From: JAPLGE01 sp964355545
GTDB lineage: Bacteria > Bipolaricaulota > Bipolaricaulia > UBA7950 > UBA9294
NCBI GenBank assembly: GCA_964355545.1
Contig: CAYHEK010000070.1
Coordinates: 1 to 7,498, forward strand
Reading direction: 5' to 3'
Length of the DNA stretch: 7,498 nucleotides
Part shown: positions 1-5,189 of the stretch, in pieces
How positions within the stretch are numbered: the stretch's first letter is position 1
Layout of the letters: each line of letters starts with the position of its first letter
Program-made: the position numbers and the translations under genes
Notes under the pieces: model-generated
Seen by the model: the letters and a program-made list of their open reading frames with translations, nothing else
The model's database searches: none
What the model was told of the DNA's origin: nothing

Positions 1-1
1 G

Positions 2-640
2 ACCGACCGCCGGATCGAAGGGATCGCGCGCGAGGTCCTCGAGCCCTTCGGGTTCTGTGTGGCGCAGATCCCGCTCCCCAAGAAGACCCTTGCTGTCGGG
101 AGCGGGCTTGCCCGCTACGGTCGAAACAACATTACCTACGTGCCGGGACTCGGAAGCTTCCATCGGCTCGTCGCCCTCGCCTCCGATCTTCCTTGTGAGG
201 AGGGGGCGTGGCCGGGGCTCGAGGCGATGGAGCGCTGCGGCCACTGCAGCGCCTGTCTGCGCGCCTGCCCGACCGGCGCAATCGGCGAGGACCGCTTCCT
301 CCTCCACGCCGAGCGCTGTCTCACGTTCTGGAACGAGAAGCCGCCCGATGTCCCCTTCCCGTCTTGGATTGCTCCCTCCTGGCACAATGCCCTCGTCGGC
401 TGCCTCGCCTGCCAGCGCGCCTGCCCGGAGAATAGAGACGTCTTCTCGCGCGTCGAGGAGGGCCCCTCCTTCGATGAGGAGGCGACGGCCCTCTTCCTGA
501 AAGGGATCTGTGCGGCGGAGCTTGCCTCGGAGACGGTCGCGAAACTGAAACAAGCCGACCTCGTCGACTTCTTGGACGTCCTCCCGCGCAACCTCGGCGC
601 CCTCGTCGATCAAAGGGAAACCAAGGGGAGGGAGCGATGA
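2..640 (+). CDS. QueG-like double [4Fe-4S] cluster protein, 5'-truncated
   Basis: The reading frame is open from the window edge; 212 codons are visible and the N-terminus lies outside. A bacterial-ferredoxin motif CGHCSACLRACP (visible residues 79-90) is followed by a lone Cys in RCLTF (106) and a second motif CLACQRACP (134-142). This is the two-cluster layout of epoxyqueuosine reductase (QueG, COG1600) and its relatives. The upstream stretch SGLARYGRNNITYVPGLGSF (34-53) is also typical of that family. QueG itself reduces epoxyqueuosine to queuosine in tRNA using cobalamin and two [4Fe-4S] clusters. Here the corrinoid-binding N-terminal part is not visible, and the linker differs from the GCDDCQ form of classical QueG. 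I therefore infer a QueG-like redox protein rather than QueG itself. Its TGA overlaps the ATG of the RraA gene (ATGA), suggesting coupled translation. The GTG at 59 is internal to the domain and is not the start. Confidence 0.8.
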   Translation, partial: TDRRIEGIAREVLEPFGFCVAQIPLPKKTLAVGSGLARYGRNNITYVPGLGSFHRLVALASDLPCEEGAWPGLEAMERCGHCSACLRACPTGAIGEDRFLLHAERCLTFWNEKPPDVPFPSWIAPSWHNALVGCLACQRACPENRDVFSRVEEGPSFDEEATALFLKGICAAELASETVAKLKQADLVDFLDVLPRNLGALVDQRETKGRER

Positions 641-1374
641 CGCAGCGCAAGGGCGAAAAGAAGACGAGATCGAACGCGGAACTGGCGCGACGCTTCGCCG
701 GCCTCTCGACCCCACTCCTCGCCGACGCCTCCCTCCGCCTGGGAGTCGAGCTCCGACTCGCTCCGCCGACCGTCCGGCCAGTCGAACGGGGGGATCCCGT
801 GGCCGGCTGCGCCCTTCCGGTGCGGCACTACGGGAGTGTGGACATCCTCCTCGAGGCGATCGGAGGCGGAGAGAGGGGCGACATCCTCGTGATCGACAAC
901 GCCGGCCGACTCGACGAGGCGTGCATCGGGGACCTCACGGTCCTCGAGGCGCAGGCCGCCGGCCTCGCCGGGATCGTCGTCTGGGGGGCGCACCGCGACA
1001 CGGCTGAGCTTGTGGAGATCGGCCTCCCGGTCTTCAGCTCGGGAACCTGCCCTGCCGGGCCGCGGCGCCTGGAGGAGCCGGAACCGGACGCCCTCTCCTC
1101 CGCCCGCTTGGGGGAGGTCACTGTGACGCGGGATGACGCCGTCTTCGCCGACCAAGACGGGATCCTCTTCCTCCCCCTCGAGCGCGCACACGAGGCCCTC
1201 GAGGCCGCGGAGGCGATCCAAAAGACGGAGCGGGTCCAGGCGGAGAAAATCCGCGAGGGGAGGACCCTCCAAGAACAGCTTCGCTTCGCGGAGTACCTCG
1301 CGAAGCGAAGGGAGGACCCAAGCTACACGTTCCGTCGACACCTGCGGGCGATCGGAGGGGCGATTGAGGAGTAG
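637..1374 (+). CDS. RraA-family protein (HMG/CHA aldolase-like)
   Basis: This 245-residue protein fits the RraA/demethylmenaquinone-methyltransferase-like family. The family includes 4-hydroxy-4-methyl-2-oxoglutarate/oxaloacetate-releasing aldolases and the RNase E inhibitor RraA. The N-terminal STPLLADA (24-31) corresponds to the usual family opening. VIDNAGRLDEACIGDL (85-100) and GIVVWGAHRDT (112-122) match the active-site region, with G98-D99 and the conserved Arg-Asp pair R120-D121 that binds substrate and metal in the aldolases. DQDGILFLP (172-180) is the family's late conserved segment. The final 65 residues are charged and probably helical, as in larger aldolase-type members. The ATG overlaps the upstream stop by 4 nt. 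The substrate cannot be read from the sequence; a pyruvate/oxaloacetate-type aldol cleavage is inferred, and regulation of RNase E is less likely in this redox context. Glu codons are strongly biased (21 GAG, 5 GAA by hand count). Confidence 0.85.
   Translation: MTQRKGEKKTRSNAELARRFAGLSTPLLADASLRLGVELRLAPPTVRPVERGDPVAGCALPVRHYGSVDILLEAIGGGERGDILVIDNAGRLDEACIGDLTVLEAQAAGLAGIVVWGAHRDTAELVEIGLPVFSSGTCPAGPRRLEEPEPDALSSARLGEVTVTRDDAVFADQDGILFLPLERAHEALEAAEAIQKTERVQAEKIREGRTLQEQLRFAEYLAKRREDPSYTFRRHLRAIGGAIEE
1354..1358 (+). promoter_or_regulatory. Ribosome binding site deciding a TTG start
   Basis: GGAGG (within GGAGGGG, 1354-1360) lies five bases before TTG at 1364. I saw no ATG or GTG in the right frame near here; the next ATG upstream (1133) lies deep inside the RraA gene. 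This ribosome binding site is the main reason for starting the ferredoxin gene at TTG. Confidence 0.6.
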
Positions 1375-2062
1375 CCTCCGGCCCGAGGAAGGTTCACCGC
1401 AGGAAGATCTCCATCTTGCGGCGATCCTTGAGAAGTACGACGCTTGGCTGCGGGAGGGAAAGATCCCCTACGCGGGGAAGGTCATCCCGATCCGCGAGGC
1501 TCTTCCCACGACGGAGTGGATCCTCCCCACCGATCAGGCGATCGAGGTCCTGCGGCGCGCGGCCTCGATCGCCCTCGCCGACTGCACCTGTCGGACCCAC
1601 TACCGCCGCTGCGAGCGGCCGCTCAAGACGTGCCTCCTCCTCGACGCGATGGCCGACTCCTTCGTCGCCGCCGGCCAGGGGGAGCGGATCTCGCTCGAGC
1701 GCGCGGAGGAGGTCCTCAAGGAGGCGAACCGCCACGGCCTCGTGCACGAGAGCGTCTACAACCCGGACCAGGGCGCGTGGGCGATCTGTAGCTGCTGCAA
1801 CTGCTGCTGCTATCGCCTTCAGATCTTGAGGATCTACGGCCGGGACGACCTCGTCGTCCGCTCCGACTACGTCGCCGCGGTCGACCCGACCCTCTGCCGC
1901 CACTGCGCGACCTGCGTCGGCCGCTGCCCCTTCGGCGCGCGCCAGATGAAAGAAAAGATGGTGTACCGAAGCGAGCGCTGCTTCGGCTGCGGCCTGTGCG
2001 TCACCACCTGCCCGCAAGGGGCCATCATCCTTGTCCCTCGCTCTGCTCCGAGGGAGGGGTAG
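1364..2062 (+). CDS. Cysteine-rich ferredoxin-like 4Fe-4S protein
   Basis: A 232-residue soluble protein starting at TTG, overlapping the RraA stop by 11 nt. Four cysteine motifs are visible. CTCR at 74-77 is followed by C83 and C90 (pattern CxCR-x6-C-x6-C). CSCCNCCC at 142-149 packs six Cys into eight residues. Two classical [4Fe-4S] motifs follow, CRHCATCVGRCP (178-189) and CFGCGLCVTTCP (206-217), forming a two-cluster ferredoxin domain. Proteins with a CxCR motif, a Cys-cluster and a C-terminal 2[4Fe-4S] domain are a recurring annotated group in anaerobes, generally named only 'ferredoxin' or '4Fe-4S binding protein'; I know of no assigned reaction. The first two motifs could hold a further metal centre, which is inference. 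Position between a QueG-like reductase, an RraA protein and an acetyltransferase suggests an electron-transfer partner for a neighbour. The GNAT gene starts immediately after its TAG. Confidence 0.85.
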   Translation: MRSSLRPEEGSPQEDLHLAAILEKYDAWLREGKIPYAGKVIPIREALPTTEWILPTDQAIEVLRRAASIALADCTCRTHYRRCERPLKTCLLLDAMADSFVAAGQGERISLERAEEVLKEANRHGLVHESVYNPDQGAWAICSCCNCCCYRLQILRIYGRDDLVVRSDYVAAVDPTLCRHCATCVGRCPFGARQMKEKMVYRSERCFGCGLCVTTCPQGAIILVPRSAPREG

Positions 2063-2509
2063 GTGGCTGAAGATTCTCGACTGACAATCCGTCGAGCCTG
2101 CACAGGCGACTGCGCACGCGTGGCCGATCTTTCTCTGCAACTGGGCTACCCCGCGACGCCGGAGGAGGTGAGGGGGCGGCTCGCCCTCATCCTGGGGGAC
2201 GGCCGGCACGCCTTCTACATGGCCGAGCGAGCGGACGGGGAGATCCTGGGCTTCGTCCACGTCTACGTCACCTCCCTCGTCGTGGTCGAGCGGCAGGCCG
2301 AGATCGGCGGGCTCGTGGTCGACGAGACGCACCGCGGACGGAGCGTGGGCCGCCTCCTCATGGAGGAAGCAGAGCGCTGGGCGCGCGCCAACGGATGCAA
2401 AGCGGTGGTCGTCCGCTCGAACGTCGTGCGCGAGGGTGCCCACGCCTTCTACCGCGGCCTCGGGTACGCACCGATGAAGACACAGCTCGTCTTCCGCAAG
2501 GCCCTGTGA
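2063..2509 (+). CDS. GNAT family N-acetyltransferase
   Basis: A 148-residue protein of normal length for a single-domain GNAT acetyltransferase, which moves an acetyl group from acetyl-CoA to an amine. The N-terminal LTIRRACTGDCARVADL (7-23) is the usual opening strand-helix. GGLVVDETHRGRSVGRLLM (82-100) is the acetyl-CoA pyrophosphate loop, motif A. The first glycine of the canonical R/Q-x-x-G-x-G/A is replaced by Ser94, with Gly96 kept. HAFYRGLGY (127-135) is the late motif B. The substrate is not predictable. The start is GTG directly after the ferredoxin TAG, with GGGAGGGG at 2052-2059 as ribosome binding site. It is the last gene of the operon; a convergent DUF3795 gene ends 9 bp away. 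Confidence 0.88.
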   Translation: MAEDSRLTIRRACTGDCARVADLSLQLGYPATPEEVRGRLALILGDGRHAFYMAERADGEILGFVHVYVTSLVVVERQAEIGGLVVDETHRGRSVGRLLMEEAERWARANGCKAVVVRSNVVREGAHAFYRGLGYAPMKTQLVFRKAL

Positions 2510-2520
2510 GCGAAGGGCCT
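2499..2520. terminator. Weak inverted repeat between convergent genes
   Basis: AGGCCCT (2499-2505) and AGGGCCT (2514-2520) form a perfect 7-bp stem with an 8-base loop. It spans the stop codon of the GNAT gene and the last bases of the convergent DUF3795 gene. On the plus strand it is followed only by ATTTG, and no T-run follows on the minus strand. It could be a shared weak terminator, but the missing U-tract keeps confidence low. Confidence 0.3.
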
Positions 2521-2989
2521 ATTTGACCTCTTTCTCCTCGCGTTCCTCGTCTACGCAGGAGTCAAGCTCCTCCCCGCACGCCTGACAGCGCTCCTCGTAC
2601 CAGGAGAAGGCTCGGCCGCAGCCAAGGCAGCTCCAGCGGGCGCGCTGTTCGTCAAGCCACGCCTCCTTCCCGACCTCGCGGCGCCGCTCGAGGTTGCGCA
2701 GAGCGGCCCCGTGATGGGGGTGCTGGTCTCGGAAGGCGATGAGCCTCTGACAAGGGTAATCACCACAGTCGATGCAGGTCTCGACCGCGTGCGCGGTCGC
2801 GCACGTCTTGACCTTGCACTCTCGGCAGAAGACCGAGTTCACGTTCGTCTTGCAGCCCCGACAGGCGACCGCGGAGGCCGGCCGGCGCCACTCCTTCGCC
2901 AGGGCCTCGACCGTCCCGCGCTCGGTGGCGAGGAGCGCGTCGCAGGCACCGCAGTAGAGGCCGCAGTAGGTATCGTAGTCTGAGTTCAT
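2519..2989 (-). CDS. DUF3795 cysteine-rich protein with C-terminal zinc ribbon
   Basis: A 156-residue protein of unknown function. The opening YCGLYCGACDALL (8-20) is the signature start of DUF3795. It is followed by CRGC (43-46), CRECKVKTC (55-63) and the CIDCGDYPC motif (72-80), which closes the domain in this family. The family is thought to bind metal through these cysteines, but no reaction is established. After a helical stretch an extra CLGCGRAFSWYEERCQACG (121-139) looks like a zinc ribbon of CxxC-x10-CxxC form, and the tail is acidic. The start at ATG 2989 is chosen because AAGGAGAAAGG directly precedes it and the family's Cys motif begins eight residues in; the frame extends 19 codons further upstream without support. 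It is convergent with the GNAT gene at 2063-2509 and divergent from the one at 3216. Confidence 0.85.
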   Translation of the reverse strand: MNSDYDTYCGLYCGACDALLATERGTVEALAKEWRRPASAVACRGCKTNVNSVFCRECKVKTCATAHAVETCIDCGDYPCQRLIAFRDQHPHHGAALRNLERRREVGKEAWLDEQRARWSCLGCGRAFSWYEERCQACGEELDSCVDEEREEKEVK

Positions 2990-3024
2990 CCTTTCTCCTT
3001 GACGGCAAGTGGAAAGCCAAGGCA

Positions 3025-3053
3025 ACCGTAGAGGATCCGGCGGCACCGGTCAA
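3025..3053 (-). promoter_or_regulatory. Candidate promoter for the first DUF3795 gene
   Basis: On the minus strand TTGACC (3053-3048) is separated by 17 bp from TACGGT (3030-3025). The -35 box matches the sigma-70 consensus at five of six positions and the -10 at only three. It sits about 35 bp before the ATG at 2989. Weak -10 boxes are common in GC-rich genomes, so this is a guess from position and the good -35. Confidence 0.2.
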
Positions 3054-3174
3054 CGTCCAATTCCCAAGCGCCCTCGCCGCCAAGGGCGGGGCTGGAGAGG
3101 CTTCCCTGCGCTCCACTGCGCGGTCGAGTACACTCTGCGCCACTTTTCTTCCAGGATGTCGAGAAGGGCGGCTT

Positions 3175-3201
3175 CCGTCCCGGCGACTCGCGCCGGGGCG
3201 G
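3175..3201 (+). promoter_or_regulatory. Strong hairpin immediately upstream of the GNAT ribosome binding site
   Basis: Bases 3175-3185 (CCGTCCCGGCG) pair with 3191-3201 (CGCCGGGGCGG) over 11 base pairs with one G-U wobble and a five-base loop, ACTCG. The right arm ends one base before the AAGGAGGAG ribosome binding site of the gene starting at 3216. It is not a terminator on either strand, since no T-run follows. A weaker 6-bp hairpin (3069-3074 with 3083-3088) lies further upstream in the same intergenic region. The position suggests a 5' UTR structure affecting mRNA stability or ribosome access; that role is inferred. Confidence 0.45.
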
Positions 3202-3215
3202 AAAGGAGGAGCTTC

Positions 3216-3795
3216 ATGCTGTACGGGGAACGGGTGCGGCTGCGCGCGATCGAGCGCGAGGACATCCCCACCTTCGTGCGCTGGTTCAACGACCCGGAGG
3301 TGCGCCAGTACCTCCTCATGTACGAGCCGATGTCGCGCGCGAAAGAAGAGGACTGGTTTGAGAGCATGCAAGGGAGGCGCGACGACTTCCTCTACGCGAT
3401 CGAGGCCCAGATCGGAAAGGACTGGGTGCACATCGGAAACCTCGGCCTCCACCGCATCGACTGGAAGAACCGCAGCGCCGTCTTCGGGATCGTCCTCGGA
3501 GAGAAGACCCACTGGGGAAAGGGCTTCGGGACCGATGCCGCCCGCACGATCCTGCGCTTTGCCTTCACCGAGCTGAACCTGCACCGCGTCGAGCTCGACG
3601 TCTTCGCCTTCAACCCGCGCGCCCAGCGCTGCTACGAGAAGACCGGCTTCACGCGGGAAGGGACCCGGCGCGAGGCGATCTTCCGCAACGGCCGCTACCA
3701 CGACGAGTACGTGATGTCGATCCTAAAGGAGGAGTTCCTCGCGCAGGAGAAGGAGTGCGCGGCCAGCAAACCCGCCCCGGCGAAGCCACGAAGCT
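3216..3795 (+). CDS. GNAT N-acetyltransferase, RimJ/RimL-like, 3' end in assembly gap
   Basis: About 193 codons are readable before the undetermined bases. MLYGERVRLRAIEREDIP (1-18) is the standard opening of the Acetyltransf_3 (RimJ/RimL, ribosomal-protein or small-molecule acetyltransferase) group, followed by WFNDPEVRQYL (23-33). The acetyl-CoA loop is GIVLGEKTHWGKGFGTDAAR (91-110), with G103 and G105 conserved. NPRAQRCYEKTGF (133-145) and EYVMSILKEEF (164-174) are the family's late motifs. The domain is therefore complete, and only a short Ala/Lys/Pro-rich tail runs into the gap. ATG 3216 is chosen for the AAGGAGGAG five bases upstream; an in-frame ATG at 3156 has a poorer site and adds residues with no family match. 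The substrate is unknown; protein N-terminal, antibiotic and nucleotide-sugar acetylation all occur in this group. The true stop codon is not visible. Confidence 0.87.
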
Positions 3796-3895
3796 NNNNN
3801 NNNNNNNNNNNNNNNNNNNNNNNNNNNNNNNNNNNNNNNNNNNNNNNNNNNNNNNNNNNNNNNNNNNNNNNNNNNNNNNNNNNNNNNNNNNNNNN
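3796..3895. other. Assembly gap of 100 undetermined bases
   Basis: Exactly 100 N characters. This round number is the conventional filler for a scaffold join of unknown or estimated length, so the real distance and even the adjacency of the two sides are uncertain. Any reading frame drawn across it is an artefact. The end of the GNAT gene lies in it. Confidence 0.97.
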
Positions 3896-3934
3896 ACAGG
3901 AATCGGTCTTCTTCTCCGAATCCGCTTGTGCGGG

Positions 3935-4363
3935 TTACGGCCGCCGAGCGGTCCGTCGAATAGCGTCGAGAACCTTCCTCCCTTCGTAGGGTTCGACGAA
4001 GGAGAGGTAGTCCTCCTCGGGAATCGGCGCCCCGCGCCCAGCGGCCAGGGCATCGCGGTCGACGAACCGCTGTGTCAACTTCTCGCACGGGTAGGCGTCG
4101 CAGTGGGCGCAGTTCTCGATCCCCCTCGTCAGGATGCAAGCCCGCACCGGGCACCCCTTGTCGATGAGATGCGGGCGTTCGGAATCGGGCGCGAGGCAGC
4201 CGTCGCAGCGAACCTTTTCCGGTGGGATCCGAAAGCCGAAGTACTGAAACCAGCCGTCGCTGATTCGCTCTTGGTCGGTGGGGCTGCGGATCTTCGTCTT
4301 GTGCGCCAAACACAGATCGCAGCGGTACCCGCATCGGGCCACGACATCCCTCGCACAGCTCAT
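3935..4363 (-). CDS. DUF3795 cysteine-rich protein
   Basis: A 142-residue member of the same DUF3795 family as the gene at 2519-2989, but clearly diverged. It has CGYRCDLC (11-18), CDGC (53-56), a CPVRAC segment (71-76) and the closing CAHCDAYPC (85-93). The tail ends in a Glu-rich segment and VEPYEGRKVLDAI (123-135) instead of a zinc ribbon. Eleven cysteines suggest metal binding; the function is unknown. ATG 4363 is chosen because GAGGAGG lies five bases upstream and the family's cysteines start close behind; a longer frame from 4420 adds an Arg/Gly-rich stretch with no family match. The stop lies 39 bases from the assembly gap, so its downstream neighbour is unknown. Codon use is mixed compared with the left-hand genes. 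Confidence 0.85.
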   Translation of the reverse strand: MSCARDVVARCGYRCDLCLAHKTKIRSPTDQERISDGWFQYFGFRIPPEKVRCDGCLAPDSERPHLIDKGCPVRACILTRGIENCAHCDAYPCEKLTQRFVDRDALAAGRGAPIPEEDYLSFVEPYEGRKVLDAIRRTARRP

Positions 4364-4462
4364 GTTCCTCCTCGGTAGACCTCTCCCCGTTCGCGCTCCC
4401 CGCCGAAGCCCTTCCGCCATGCTGGAGTGGAGTGCTCGAACCCGGCATCACGACTTTCCCTC

Positions 4463-4491
4463 AGCATAGCGCCTAACGGATCTAGGGAAAA
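4463..4491 (-). promoter_or_regulatory. Candidate promoter for the second DUF3795 gene
   Basis: On the minus strand TTTTCC (4491-4486) is separated by 17 bp from TATGCT (4468-4463). The -10 matches the sigma-70 consensus at four positions and the -35 at three. It lies about 100 bp before the ATG at 4363, in a locally AT-richer patch. Evidence is limited to these boxes. Confidence 0.2.
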
Positions 4492-4947
4492 CAACCATTC
4501 CGCCGACCGCAGCGGAAACCAAGCGCAGAAGCCCGCGGGCGTGTGAACCCCGGCTGGGCCAACCTGCTGGCGCACAGCGCCTCCTGCACAGCTTCAAGCG
4601 CCGCAAGAAGCGGAGCGGTAGCCGGCTGCGTGGGAACACCGGCCGGCGCTCGCACGTTGCCCTGTGAAGTCCTCCGCGCGGTCCGACGTCTCCGGGATGT
4701 CGCTGTGCTGGAGCCGCTCGAGAACAAGGGCGGCCGGGGCACGGTCTCCACGTATCAAGTGGACCGAGCCGTAGCGAAGAACTTGTTGCGTCAGGGCCGC
4801 TGGCTAGCTCAAATGGGGCCGCAGGAACAGGGGCGCGGACCGACCGAACAGGCCGAAGGAGACCCTGCGATCAGCCGGCAGGTCCGTGGCCGCTGGCAGC
4901 GGCCCGACGGAGGCGATTCCAGAGAAGCTGGAGTAGATCGGTTCGGG

Positions 4948-4977
4948 TTGCCTTGGCCTGGCCCCGTCTGCTACTCT
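4948..4977 (+). promoter_or_regulatory. Candidate promoter upstream of fabF
   Basis: TTGCCT (4948-4953) and TACTCT (4972-4977) are 18 bp apart, giving weak sigma-70-like boxes (four and three matches). They sit just before a near-perfect Shine-Dalgarno AAGGAGG at 4989-4995 and a small ORF at 5004. Transcription from here would read a leader of roughly 180 bases before fabF. The -10 overlaps the right arm of the GAGTAG/CTACTC inverted repeat. Confidence 0.22.
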
Positions 4978-5003
4978 CTTCACAGAGCAAGGAGGCCGCA
5001 GGA

Positions 5004-5189
5004 ATGACAAGGAGAGCACCGCCTCTCTCAGGGATGATGTCTCTTGGGGCGTGCCTCGCCCGGGTCACCGGCTCCGGACCGCTGCGGCCCGCGCGCTCGC
5101 TTCGGTTCGGCGTGGCTGACTCGGCGCTCTTCTCCCCGCGGCCGACGGAAGGGAAGCCTTCACTATGCATCGACATCGTGTGGTGGTGA
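5004..5189 (+). CDS. Small ORF, possible leader peptide of fabF
   Basis: A 61-codon frame starts at ATG with AAGGAGG (4989-4995) eight bases upstream, the best Shine-Dalgarno match in the right half of the window. It overlaps the start of fabF by 25 bases in another frame, an arrangement compatible with translational coupling. The protein is Arg/Ser/Pro/Leu-rich, shows no domain, signal peptide or membrane helix, and I recognise no relative. A hairpin (GAGAG 5012-5016 with CTCTC 5023-5027) lies just inside it. It could be a genuine leader peptide, the stub of a gene interrupted by rearrangement, or chance in GC-rich DNA. Confidence 0.25.
   Translation: MTRRAPPLSGMMSLGACLARVTGSGPLRPARSLRFGVADSALFSPRPTEGKPSLCIDIVWW

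Larger units (their letters stand above)
4364..5164. other. 801-bp stretch without a confident gene; GC-rich inverted repeats
   Basis: No frame here gives a recognisable protein. The longest plus-strand frame (4543-5007, GTG start) has no ribosome binding site and a low-complexity Ala/Arg/Gly/Pro composition. Several short inverted repeats are visible: CCGC-AAGAA-GCGG near 4600; a stem around the GTATCAA loop near 4750, in which GGTCTCCAC faces GTGGACC with a bulge; and GAGTAG (4931-4936) with CTACTC (4971-4976). GTGTG at 4541-4545 matches the GUGYG 5' end of group II introns and can pair with CGCAC (4571-4575), as the first stem of such an intron would. No reverse transcriptase and no domain V was found, so an intron fragment is only a weak idea. 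The right end holds the leader region of fabF. Confidence 0.5.

Noticed and set aside
2..640. Naming the first gene queG outright
   Set aside because: Only the Fe-S half is visible and its linker differs from classical QueG, so the cobalamin-binding part and substrate specificity cannot be judged.
610..1341. Long minus-strand reading frame opposite the RraA gene
   Set aside because: It mirrors the coding strand's GC-rich third positions; the product is Arg/Glu/Asp/Leu-rich with no domain, while the plus frame matches a known family end to end.
1394..2443. 349-codon minus-strand frame opposite the ferredoxin and GNAT genes
   Set aside because: It crosses two well-supported plus-strand genes, and its composition (Asp, Val, Ala, Arg, His) is that of an antisense frame.
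3069..3088. 6-bp hairpin (CGCCCT / AGGGCG) in the divergent intergenic region as a terminator
   Set aside because: There is no T-run on either side and it lies between divergent gene starts, where a terminator is not expected; stems this short are frequent by chance in GC-rich DNA.
2760..3701. 313-codon minus-strand frame over DUF3795 and GNAT
   Set aside because: It overlaps a DUF3795 gene in another frame and a GNAT gene antisense; it carries no recognisable motif and no ribosome binding site was seen.
3009..3989. Continuous plus-strand frame through the undetermined bases
   Set aside because: Reading through 100 Ns is meaningless; the residues after the gap do not continue the acetyltransferase and lie antisense to DUF3795.
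4543..5007. 154-codon plus-strand frame in the intergenic stretch
   Set aside because: There is no Shine-Dalgarno, low-complexity Ala/Arg/Gly/Pro composition and no family resemblance; the region looks non-coding or structured.
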